From: Acidovorax soli
Lineage (GTDB): Bacteria; Pseudomonadota; Gammaproteobacteria; Burkholderiales; Burkholderiaceae_C
NCBI RefSeq assembly: GCF_014207955.1
Contig: NZ_JACHLK010000005.1
Span: forward strand, 62,001 to 126,000
Reading direction: 5' to 3'
DNA length: 64,000 nucleotides
This document shows, in pieces, positions 50,810 through 58,217 of the stretch (position 1 is the stretch's first letter; every line of letters begins with the position of its first letter). Position numbers and translations under genes: made by a program. The notes beneath the pieces were generated by a model. That model searched no databases. It saw only the letters and a program-made list of their open reading frames with translations, and had not been told where the DNA came from.

Positions 50810-52032
50810 ACGCCGCCATCCCCGCCACGGCCTTTCGCGCGGCCGACCGCATCAGCGCCATCGGTGTCTCCGACATCGTGCGCATCACCCAGGCCGCCAA
50901 CGAGCTCAAGCGCCAGGGCCAGCCCGTGATCGTGCTGGGCCTGGGCGAGCCGGACTTCGACACGCCGGCCCACATCCTGGAAGCCGCGCAGCAGGCCATG
51001 GCGCGGGGTGAGACGCACTACACCGTGCTGGACGGCACGCCCGAGCTCAAGGCCGCCATCCAGCACAAGTTCCGCAAGGACAACGGGCTGGAGTTCGCCA
51101 CCCACGAGATCACGGTGGGGGCAGGTGCCAAGCAGGTCATCTACAACGCGCTGATGGCCAGCCTGAACCCCGGCGACGAAGTGATCCTGCCCGCACCGTA
51201 CTGGACCTCGTACGCCGACATGGTGCTGATCGCGGGCGGCGTGCCCGTGGTCGTGCCGTGCAGCGAGGCCAACGGCTTTCGCATCACGCCCGAACAGCTC
51301 GACGTCGCGATCACGCCGCGCACGCGCTGGGTGTTCATCAATTCGCCTTCCAATCCCAGCGGCACGGCCTACAGCGCAGAGCAGTTGAAACCCATCCTGG
51401 AGGTGGTGCTGCACCACCCGCAGGTCTGGGTGCTGGCGGACGACATCTACGAGCACATCCTGTACGACGGCCATGCCTTCGCCACACCCGCGGCGGTGAT
51501 GCCTGCGCTGCGCGAGCGCACGCTCACCGTGAACGGCGTCTCCAAGTCGTATGCCATGACGGGCTGGCGCATCGGCTACGGCGCGGGCCCGCGCGCACTC
51601 ATCGCGGCCATGGCCGTGGTGCAGAGCCAGGCCACCTCGTGCGCCTCGTCCATCAGCCAGGCGGCGGCCGTGGCCGCGCTCACCGGCCCACAGGACATCG
51701 TGGCCGAGCGCTGCCGCGAGTTCCAGGCGCGGCGCGACCTGGTGGTGGCCTCGCTCAACGCCTCGCCGGGGCTGCGATGCCGCGTGCCCGAAGGTGCGTT
51801 CTACACCTTTGCCAGTTGCGAAGGCGTGCTGGGCCGCACCACGCCGGGCGGCGCCACGCTGCGCAGCGATGCCGATTTCTGCGACTACCTGCTGCGCGAG
51901 TTCCACGTGGCGGTGGTGCCCGGCAGCGTGCTGGGGCTGGCGCCGTACTTCCGTATCTCGTACGCTGCGTCCATGGCCGACCTGCAGGAAGCCTGCGCGC
52001 GCATTCGCCGTGCGTGCGAGGCGCTGCGCTGA
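50806..52032 (+). CDS. Class I/II PLP-dependent aminotransferase
   Basis: A 408-residue fold-type I aminotransferase. VLGLGEPDFDTPAHI and the substrate/PLP segments NSPSNPSGTAYS and VLADDIYEHILYDG are typical of aspartate aminotransferase subgroup Ib. The Schiff-base lysine is Lys 247 in NGVSKSYAMTGWRIGY. Arg in YFRISYA binds the substrate carboxylate. The start codon is set by the ATGA overlap with the binding-protein gene. In this operon it may transaminate the amino-acid product of the aldehyde dehydrogenase, such as 2-aminoadipate. That is inference. Confidence 0.92.
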   Translation: MNAAIPATAFRAADRISAIGVSDIVRITQAANELKRQGQPVIVLGLGEPDFDTPAHILEAAQQAMARGETHYTVLDGTPELKAAIQHKFRKDNGLEFATHEITVGAGAKQVIYNALMASLNPGDEVILPAPYWTSYADMVLIAGGVPVVVPCSEANGFRITPEQLDVAITPRTRWVFINSPSNPSGTAYSAEQLKPILEVVLHHPQVWVLADDIYEHILYDGHAFATPAAVMPALRERTLTVNGVSKSYAMTGWRIGYGAGPRALIAAMAVVQSQATSCASSISQAAAVAALTGPQDIVAERCREFQARRDLVVASLNASPGLRCRVPEGAFYTFASCEGVLGRTTPGGATLRSDADFCDYLLREFHVAVVPGSVLGLAPYFRISYAASMADLQEACARIRRACEALR

Positions 52033-52080
52033 AGCCCCTGCAATTTCCTTTTTCTGTTTCTCTCGTTCCGGACCTTTGAC

Positions 52081-53778
52081 ATGACCACGCCTTCCCCTTC
52101 CAGCACCACCGCCAGCCGCACGGGCGGCCAGATCCTGGTGCAGCAGCTCATCACCCATGGCGTGCAGCAACTGTTCTGCGTGCCGGGCGAGAGCTACCTG
52201 GCCGTGTTGGACGCGCTGCACGACGCGAGCATCGCCGTCACCGTGTGCCGCCAGGAAGGCGGCGCCGCCATGATGGCCGAGGCCCAGGGCAAGCTCACGG
52301 GCCGGCCGGGCATCTGCTTCGTCACGCGCGGCCCGGGGGCCACCAATGCCTCGGCGGGCGTGCACATCGCGCACCAGGACTCCACGCCCATGATCCTCTT
52401 CGTGGGCCAGGTCGCGCGCGGCGCGCTGGGGCGCGAGGCCTTCCAGGAGCTGGACTACAGCGCCGTGTTCGGCACCATGGCCAAGTGGGTGGTGGAGATC
52501 GACGACCCGGCGCGCGTGCCCGAGCTTATCTCGCGCGCCTTCCACGTCGCCACCTCGGGCCGCCCCGGCCCGGTGGTGGTGGCCCTGCCCGAGGACATGC
52601 TGACCGAGGCCGCCAGCGTGGCCGACGCGCTGCCCTACCAGGTGGCCGAGACCCACCCCGGTGCCGCGCAGATGGCCGAGCTGGCCGAGCGCCTGGGCAA
52701 GGCGAAGCAGCCCGTGGCCATCCTGGGCGGCAGCCGCTGGTCCGAGCAGGCCGTGCGCGAGTTCACGGCCTTTGCCGAGGCTTGGTCGCTGCCCGTGTAC
52801 TGCTCGTTCCGCCGGCAGATGCTGTTCCCGGCCACGCACGCCTGCTACGGCGGCGACCTGGGCCTGGGCGTGAACCCCAAGCTGCTGGCGCGCATCCGCG
52901 CGTCGGACCTGGTGCTGGTGGTCGGTGGCCGCCTGTCCGAAGTGCCCTCGCAGGGCTACGAGCTGTTCGCCATTCCCAACCCTGTGCAGCCCCTGGTGCA
53001 CGTGCATGCTGACGCCGACGAACTGGGCCGGCTGTACCGCCCCGCGCAGGCCATCCATGCCACGCCGCAGGCCTTCGCCGCTGCGCTGGCCGGCGTGCGC
53101 CCAGCGGCCGCCGTGCCATGGCAGGCCCATGCAGAGGCCGCCCATGCCGAGTACCTGGCCTGGAGCGATACGGCGCCCATCCGCATCCCGGGCGATCTGC
53201 AGATGGGCCAGGTGATGCAGCACCTCAAGGAAGTGCTGCCCGCCGACACCATCTTCTGCAACGGTGCAGGCAACTTCGCCACCTGGATCCACCGCTTCTG
53301 GCCCTTCACGACCTATGCCAGCCAGCTGGCGCCCACCAGCGGCTCCATGGGCTACGGCCTGCCGGCCGGCGTGGGCGGCAAGCGCCTGTGGCCGCAGCGC
53401 GAGGTGGTGATCTTCGCCGGTGACGGCGACTTCCTCATGCACGGCCAGGAGTTCGCCACCGCCGTGCAGTACGGCCTGCCCATCATCGTGGTGCTGCTGG
53501 ACAACGCCATGTACGGCACCATCCGCATGCACCAGGAGCGCGAGTACCCGGGCCGCATCAGCGCCACCGCGCTCAAGAACCCCGACTTCAAGGCCTACGC
53601 CCAGGCCTTTGGCGGCCATGGTGAGCGCGTGACCCGCACCGAGGAATTCGGCCCGGCCCTCGCCCGCGCACGCGCCAGCGGCCTGCCCAGCGTGCTGCAC
53701 TGCCTGATCGACCCCGAGGCCATCACGCCCACGGGAACGCTGCAGGGCCTGCGCAACGCGGCCCTGGCCAAGAAGTAG
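52081..53778 (+). CDS. ThDP-dependent enzyme of the acetolactate synthase/benzoylformate decarboxylase family
   Basis: A 565-residue enzyme. The N-terminal ThDP-Pyr domain carries catalytic Glu 59 in CRQEGGAAMMAEA and the RGPGATNASAGVH signature. A central domain (PVAILGGSRWSEQAV) and a C-terminal domain with the ThDP motif GDGDFLMHGQEFATAV (447 on) follow. The C-terminal extension that holds FAD in true acetolactate synthases is not obvious, so a 2-oxo-acid decarboxylase or carboligase is possible. It follows the aminotransferase by 48 bp, so it may act on the 2-oxo acid that enzyme makes. A hairpin terminator follows. Confidence 0.9.
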   Translation: MTTPSPSSTTASRTGGQILVQQLITHGVQQLFCVPGESYLAVLDALHDASIAVTVCRQEGGAAMMAEAQGKLTGRPGICFVTRGPGATNASAGVHIAHQDSTPMILFVGQVARGALGREAFQELDYSAVFGTMAKWVVEIDDPARVPELISRAFHVATSGRPGPVVVALPEDMLTEAASVADALPYQVAETHPGAAQMAELAERLGKAKQPVAILGGSRWSEQAVREFTAFAEAWSLPVYCSFRRQMLFPATHACYGGDLGLGVNPKLLARIRASDLVLVVGGRLSEVPSQGYELFAIPNPVQPLVHVHADADELGRLYRPAQAIHATPQAFAAALAGVRPAAAVPWQAHAEAAHAEYLAWSDTAPIRIPGDLQMGQVMQHLKEVLPADTIFCNGAGNFATWIHRFWPFTTYASQLAPTSGSMGYGLPAGVGGKRLWPQREVVIFAGDGDFLMHGQEFATAVQYGLPIIVVLLDNAMYGTIRMHQEREYPGRISATALKNPDFKAYAQAFGGHGERVTRTEEFGPALARARASGLPSVLHCLIDPEAITPTGTLQGLRNAALAKK

Positions 53779-53793
53779 TCGTACCGCATCCAA

Positions 53794-53825
53794 CCCTGCT
53801 TTCGGCCAGGCGGCTGGCAGCAGGG
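53794..53825 (+). terminator. Nested hairpin after the ThDP-enzyme operon
   Basis: CCCTGCT (53794-53800) pairs perfectly with AGCAGGG (53819-53825), and inside it GCCAG (53805-53809) pairs with CTGGC (53814-53818) around loop GCGG. It lies between the ThDP-enzyme stop and dinB. The following TGCTTTTG gives a weak T-rich tail. Confidence 0.6.
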
Positions 53826-53845
53826 TGGCGCTGCTTTTGCGCACA

Positions 53846-55114
53846 ATGGAGGCCGTGACCTCCGCCCCGCCCGACGAGCCCGCCGCACCGCGCCTGCGCC
53901 GCATTGCGCACCTCGACATGGATGCCTTCTTCGCCTCCGTCGAGCTGCTGCGCTATCCCCAGCTCAAGGGCCTGGCCGTGGTCATCGGCGGCGGGCGGCG
54001 CAAGGTGGACGAGTTGCTGCACCAAAGCCCCGACGGCCAGGGACTGCGCGAGCCGCACTTCATCCCGGTGGCCGACTTTCCCCTGCTCAAGGACTATGTG
54101 GGCCGCGGTGTCATCACCACGGCCACCTATGCGGCGCGGCAGTTCGGCGTGGGCTCGGCCATGGGCATGATGAAGGCAGCCAAGCTCTGCCCCCATGCCA
54201 TCGTGCTGCCCGTGGATTTCGAGGAGGTGCGCCGCTTCTCGCGCCTGTTCAAGAGCACCATCACCGAGATCGCTCCGGTGATGCAGGACCGCGGCGTGGA
54301 CGAGGTCTACATCGACTTCACCGATGTGCCCGGCGGCCAGCGCGAAGGAGGCCGGGTGCTGGCACGGCTGATCCAGAAGAGCATCTTCGACGTGACGGGC
54401 CTGACCTGCTCCATCGGTGTGGCGCCCAACCGGCTGCTGGCCAAGATGGCCAGCGAGTTCAACAAGCCCAATGGCATTTCCATCGTCCATGAAGAGGATC
54501 TGAAGGACAGGATCTGGCCGCTCAACGTGCGCAAGATCAACGGCATCGGCCCCAAGGCGGGCGAGAAGCTGGCGAGCCTGGGCATCACGACCATTGGCCA
54601 GCTGGCGGCGCAAGACCCGCAATGGCTCATCGAACGCTTCGGCAAGTCGAGCGGCGCCTGGATGCACCGCGTGGCCTGGGGCCGCGACGACAGCCCCGTG
54701 GTCACCGAGAGCGAGCCCGTGGGCATGAGCCGCGAGACCACCTTCGACCGCGACCTGCACGCCGTGCGCGACAGGGCGGAGCTGGGCCGTATCTTCACCG
54801 ACCTGTGCGAGCGTGTCGCTGCCGACCTGCAACGCAAGGGCTATGTGGGCAAGACCATCGGCATCAAGCTGCGCTACGACGACTTCAAGATCGCCACGCG
54901 CGACCAGACGCTGGACCGCTACACCCAGGACGCGGCCACCATCCGCCGCGCGGCGGGCCTGTGCCTCAAGCGCGTGCCGCTGGACCGCAAGCTGCGCTTG
55001 CTGGGCGTGCGCGTGGGCACGCTGGAGCGCGAGGGCGATGTGCCCGACGGCCCGCCCGAGCCGCGCCCGCCCCGGTCGCGCGAGGCCGACCCCTACACCC
55101 GTCCGCTGTTCTGA
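53846..55114 (+). CDS. dinB: DNA polymerase IV, Y family
   Basis: A 422-residue translesion polymerase. The palm start RIAHLDMDAFFASVELLRYP carries catalytic Asp 24, and RGVDEVYIDFTDV holds the second acidic pair. SIGVAPNRLLAKMASEFNKP is the helix-hairpin lead-in and INGIGPKAGEKLASLGITTIGQ the HhH region; the little finger follows. It is about 70 residues longer than the E. coli enzyme, mostly from an insertion after VVIGGGRRK (residues about 48-90). The C-terminus ends in TRPLF, which may be a weak clamp-binding tail. ATG 53846 is preferred to 53825, as the latter lies in the hairpin. No LexA-type CTG-N10-CAG site is visible upstream. Confidence 0.95.
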   Translation: MEAVTSAPPDEPAAPRLRRIAHLDMDAFFASVELLRYPQLKGLAVVIGGGRRKVDELLHQSPDGQGLREPHFIPVADFPLLKDYVGRGVITTATYAARQFGVGSAMGMMKAAKLCPHAIVLPVDFEEVRRFSRLFKSTITEIAPVMQDRGVDEVYIDFTDVPGGQREGGRVLARLIQKSIFDVTGLTCSIGVAPNRLLAKMASEFNKPNGISIVHEEDLKDRIWPLNVRKINGIGPKAGEKLASLGITTIGQLAAQDPQWLIERFGKSSGAWMHRVAWGRDDSPVVTESEPVGMSRETTFDRDLHAVRDRAELGRIFTDLCERVAADLQRKGYVGKTIGIKLRYDDFKIATRDQTLDRYTQDAATIRRAAGLCLKRVPLDRKLRLLGVRVGTLEREGDVPDGPPEPRPPRSREADPYTRPLF

Positions 55115-55203
55115 GCCACATCGCGGCCGCTGCAACGGGGCGCGCGATCTTGACGAATTCTTACGCCAGACTTACATTGGAGTGCCCTCTGGCGGAGATG
55201 GTC

Positions 55204-55464
55204 ATGACGCTCAACGAGCTCCAACGCATCAAGCAATGGCATGTGGACCACCGGGTCGAACACCCGCTGGAATACCACCTGTGGGACCTGGTGCTCACGC
55301 TCTGGCTCATGGGCTGGGTGGGCTGGGTGCCCACTTGCGTGCTGGGTGACGCCTGGGCGGCGCCCCTGTGTTTTGCCGGGACCTTGCTGCCCAGCCTCTA
55401 TGTGGCCTGGCGCGCCCGGGCGCACCGCTTGCACCGTTTGCGATGCGACTGGTTGAAGCAATGA
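55204..55464 (+). CDS. Small two-helix membrane protein
   Basis: An 86-residue protein. A hydrophilic N-terminus (LNELQRIKQWHVDHRVEHPLEYHLWD) is followed by two hydrophobic segments, LVLTLWLMGWVGWVPTCVLG and APLCFAGTLLPSLYVAW, and a basic tail (RARAHRLHRLRCDW). I do not recognise a named family, but similar small proteins occur next to housekeeping genes in related bacteria. ATG 55204 is chosen because GGAG lies 6 bases upstream; ATG 55198 is inside that site. It may be co-transcribed with dinB, which ends 89 bp upstream. Confidence 0.75.
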   Translation: MTLNELQRIKQWHVDHRVEHPLEYHLWDLVLTLWLMGWVGWVPTCVLGDAWAAPLCFAGTLLPSLYVAWRARAHRLHRLRCDWLKQ

Positions 55465-55467
55465 ACG

Positions 55468-55495
55468 CCCCCTGAGCGGCTGCGCCGGCTCAGGC
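55468..55495. terminator. Imperfect hairpin between convergent genes
   Basis: TGAGC at 55473-55477 can pair with GCTCA at 55488-55492 around a GC-rich loop. It lies in the 33-bp gap between the small membrane-protein gene and queF, so it may end both transcripts. The first bases (CCCCCTGAG) resemble the 5' end of the dispersed repeat, but the rest does not. Confidence 0.35.
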
Positions 55496-55497
55496 GC

Positions 55498-56349
55498 TCA
55501 CTGCCGTGCCGTGCGCACGTTGCCGGGCAGGGCCTGGGGGTGGCTGGTGCGCAGCGGGTTGATGTCCAGGCCGCCGCGGCGCGTGTAGCGCGCGTAGACC
55601 GTGAGCTTGAGCGGCTTGCAGCGCGTCCACAGGTCCATGAAGATGCGCTCCACGCACTGCTCGTGGAACTCGTTGTGGTTGCGAAAGCTCACCAGGTACT
55701 GCAGCAGCCCTTCCTGGTCGATGGGCGCGCCCGTGTAGCGGATCTGCACGCTGCCCCAGTCGGGCTGGCCGGTCACCAGGCAGTTGCTCTTGAGCAGGTT
55801 GCTGGTGAGCACCTCGGTCACCGGGGGCTCGTCGTGCACGGCATGCAGCAGCTCGGGGGCGGGCTGGTAGTGTGTGCATTCCACATCCAGGCGGTCCAGG
55901 CTCAGGCCGTCGAGTTCGTGCACGGGCTCCTGGTCGAACATCTCGGGCAGCAGCAGCTTCACGCCCACCGTGGCCGGGTGCTCGGCACCGCGCCAGACGG
56001 CTTCGCTCACATCGGCGCGGATGCGCGCCTGTACCTCGGAGGGGTCGGCAAAGCGCGTGTTGTTGAAGCTGTTGAGGTAGAGCTTGAAGGACTTGCTCTC
56101 GACGATGTTGGGCGTCTCGCACGGGATGGTGATGTGCAGCAGCGCCACCTGCGGCTTGCCGCGCTGGTTGAGCCAGGACAGCTCGAACGCCGTCCACAGG
56201 TCCGCGCCGAAGAAGGGCGGGGCCGCGGTGATGCCGATCTCGGCGCGCTTGCCCGCACGCGGGATGGGGAACAGCAGCGAGGCATCGTACTGGTCCACAT
56301 AGGCCGAGGCCTTGCCCAGCTGGGATTGTTCGGGGGTGTTGTCGTTCAT
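55498..56349 (-). CDS. queF: NADPH-dependent 7-cyano-7-deazaguanine reductase
   Basis: A 283-residue enzyme of the long QueF type, reducing preQ0 to preQ1 in queuosine synthesis. Catalytic Cys 190 lies in [13 protein letters not shown] and Asp 197 follows, matching the E. coli numbering. The substrate-binding [14 protein letters not shown] is present at about 84-97. The N-terminal half is the degenerate T-fold repeat expected of this class. The start at 56349 is preferred to the longer reading, because the family begins with [10 protein letters not shown]. It is the last gene of a yaaA-dioxygenase-queF run (31-bp gap to the previous gene). Other queuosine genes are not in the window. Confidence 0.96.
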   Translation of the reverse strand: MNDNTPEQSQLGKASAYVDQYDASLLFPIPRAGKRAEIGITAAPPFFGADLWTAFELSWLNQRGKPQVALLHITIPCETPNIVESKSFKLYLNSFNNTRFADPSEVQARIRADVSEAVWRGAEHPATVGVKLLLPEMFDQEPVHELDGLSLDRLDVECTHYQPAPELLHAVHDEPPVTEVLTSNLLKSNCLVTGQPDWGSVQIRYTGAPIDQEGLLQYLVSFRNHNEFHEQCVERIFMDLWTRCKPLKLTVYARYTRRGGLDINPLRTSHPQALPGNVRTARQ

Positions 56350-56380
56350 GGCGGGGTCCTCCTGTTGCCGGGCACAGGCC

Positions 56381-57277
56381 TTATTTGAATTCGCGCTCGC
56401 GCAACCACTTGGTGGCGATCCACTTCTCGCCGGCAATCACCGGTGCGCCACCGTGCAAGGTCTTGGTGGAGGGGTGGGCGCGCTCGTAGCTGAAGAACAC
56501 GGCGTTGCCGCGCTGCGGGCCGACTTCGACATGCACGTCGGGGAAGGTGGTGCCGCCGCCCTTTTCGGGCGTGTTGAGGTACATGACGAGGGTGCCCACA
56601 CGCTGCCCGCCGCGCTTCAGGATGGTGGGCGTGCCCGGCTCGCCGGGGTCGAAATAGTCGTAGTGCGGTTTGTATTCGGCGCCGGGGCGGTAGTGCAGCA
56701 CCTGCAGGCCCTCGCCGTTCTCGATGGGCCAGTCCAGCAGGCGCGCGATGCGTTCTTCGATGCGCTGCACCACGGCGTTCTCGCCGCGCTGGAAGAACAT
56801 GCCATCGCTGGTGCGGTCGGCATTGATCTCCTCGCCGCCGGTCTTGGTGGCCACGGTGAGCGAGCGCGCCATGCGCGGCTCGGCCGCCGCGATCAAGGCA
56901 TCGCATTCCTCGTCGGAGAGCAGGTTGCCGAACACCACGACGCGCGGCTTGGCGATGGCCAGCAGCACCTTCACTACGCGGTCGCCGGCATCGACCTCGG
57001 CGGGCGATTCGTCCAGCAGGGGCTCGGGCACCTTCACGGCGGGCGGCTGGCCCTGCTGCTCGGCCAGGGCATTGAGGTGGTCCTGCAGCGTGATTTCGAG
57101 GGCTTCGGCGGCCACGTCCTCGTTCCAGCCCGCATCGCGCATGGACTGCAGCACCACGGGTGCGGCAAAGCCGGCCTCGGCCTGTTCGATGATCCAGCGG
57201 CGCAGCTCGGGCGTGATGGCCTGGCGCGCAGCAGCGGCGGTGGCGTTGGAAGGCGACTGTTCGGAAGACGATGCCAT
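56381..57277 (-). CDS. Prolyl-4-hydroxylase-like 2-oxoglutarate/Fe(II) dioxygenase
   Basis: A 298-residue enzyme. The catalytic half (about 110-298) has the iron triad His 205, Asp 207 (KPHYDYFDP) and His 275 (TLHGG), and the 2-oxoglutarate lysine Lys 285 in [10 protein letters not shown], as in P4H-family proteins. The N-terminal 80 residues ([20 protein letters not shown], then [17 protein letters not shown]) form a helical domain not part of the oxygenase. It resembles a UBA-like or adaptor helix bundle. Bacterial P4H-like proteins hydroxylate proline in proteins such as EF-Tu. The target here is unknown. It lies 8 bp after yaaA. Confidence 0.9.
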   Translation of the reverse strand: MASSSEQSPSNATAAAARQAITPELRRWIIEQAEAGFAAPVVLQSMRDAGWNEDVAAEALEITLQDHLNALAEQQGQPPAVKVPEPLLDESPAEVDAGDRVVKVLLAIAKPRVVVFGNLLSDEECDALIAAAEPRMARSLTVATKTGGEEINADRTSDGMFFQRGENAVVQRIEERIARLLDWPIENGEGLQVLHYRPGAEYKPHYDYFDPGEPGTPTILKRGGQRVGTLVMYLNTPEKGGGTTFPDVHVEVGPQRGNAVFFSYERAHPSTKTLHGGAPVIAGEKWIATKWLREREFK

Positions 57278-57285
57278 GGCAGATC

Positions 57286-58065
57286 TCACACGTTGGTCTT
57301 GCGCCGGAACACCAGGCGCTCAGGTTGGGAGGCGGCGGGAGCAAAAGTGTAGCCTTCCAGGTCAAAGCCCTGGAGCGCGTGCGGGGTCGCCAGGCGGTGG
57401 CCGATGGCGTAGCGTGCCATCAGCCCGCGCGCGCGCTTGGCGTGGAAGCTGATGATCTTGTAGGCGCCGCCCTTCCAGTCCTCGAACACGCATTCGATCA
57501 CGCGGGCCTTGAGGGCCTTGGTGTCCACGGCCTTGAAGTATTCCTGCGAGGCCAGGTTCACCACCACGGGCGTGGTGTCGGCGCGCAGCCGGGTGTTCAG
57601 GTGTTTGGCGATGCGGTCGCCCCAGTACTGGTACAGGTTGCTGCCGGCCTCGGTGGCCAGGCGCGTGCCCATCTCCAGGCGGTAGGGCTGCATCAGGTCG
57701 AGGGGGCGCAGCATGCCGTACAGGCCGCTCAGGATGCACACATGGTCCTGCGCCCACTGCAGTTCTTCGGGGCCCAGGGTGCGCGCGTCCAGGCCCTCGT
57801 AGACGTCGCCATTGAAGGCCAGCAGCGCCTGGCGCGCATTGGCGGTGGAAAAGCGCGGTTTCCAGGCCTGGTAGCGCGCCACGTTCAGGGCAGCGAGCTT
57901 GTCGCTCAGCGACATCAGCGTGGCGATGTCCTGGGGCGACTTTTCGCGCAGCACCCGGATCAGGTCTTTGGATTGCGGCACGAACTGCGGCAGCGTGTGC
58001 GGCAGGTCGGGCGGCAGCGGGGTTTCATAGTCCAGCGACTTGGCGGGGGACAGCAGGAACAGCAT
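57286..58065 (-). CDS. yaaA: YaaA-family peroxide-stress protein
   Basis: A 259-residue protein of the YaaA/UPF0246 family, which limits intracellular iron during hydrogen peroxide stress. Diagnostic stretches are [16 protein letters not shown] at the start, [11 protein letters not shown] and [23 protein letters not shown] in the middle, and [17 protein letters not shown] near the end. The length equals the family norm. ATG 58065 starts the conserved N-terminus; earlier in-frame codons lie in the intergenic region. It leads a likely operon with the dioxygenase (8-bp gap) and queF. No OxyR site is obvious by eye. Confidence 0.96.
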   Translation of the reverse strand: MLFLLSPAKSLDYETPLPPDLPHTLPQFVPQSKDLIRVLREKSPQDIATLMSLSDKLAALNVARYQAWKPRFSTANARQALLAFNGDVYEGLDARTLGPEELQWAQDHVCILSGLYGMLRPLDLMQPYRLEMGTRLATEAGSNLYQYWGDRIAKHLNTRLRADTTPVVVNLASQEYFKAVDTKALKARVIECVFEDWKGGAYKIISFHAKRARGLMARYAIGHRLATPHALQGFDLEGYTFAPAASQPERLVFRRKTNV

Positions 58066-58176
58066 GGTGGCGTGGTGGTTCGTAAGGCCCGGAAAAACAG
58101 CAGGCAGGGCAACGTGGACGTGGGCGCAAGGATACCGGCATCGGCGGCACGCCTGCACAAAGACCGGACCCCAAAG

Positions 58177-58204
58177 CAAGAAGGCGGCCGAGGCCGCCTT
58201 CTTG
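58177..58204. terminator. Strong 12-bp hairpin terminator after rne
   Basis: CAAGAAGGCGGC (58177-58188), loop CGAG and GCCGCCTTCTTG (58193-58204) form a perfect 12-bp stem, 14 bp downstream of the rne stop codon on the minus strand and upstream of yaaA. On the minus strand it is followed by CTTTGGGG, a weak T-tail. Confidence 0.85.
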
Positions 58205-58217
58205 TGTGCTCAGCGCA

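Noticed and set aside
53779..53845. SOS/LexA box upstream of dinB
   Set aside because: No CTGT-N8-ACAG-like sequence is present; the only symmetric structure is the terminator-like hairpin.
55468..55489. Fourth copy of the dispersed repeat
   Set aside because: Only CCCCCTGAG and a loosely similar stretch match. The core and hairpin are absent, so it is better viewed as a simple terminator-like hairpin.
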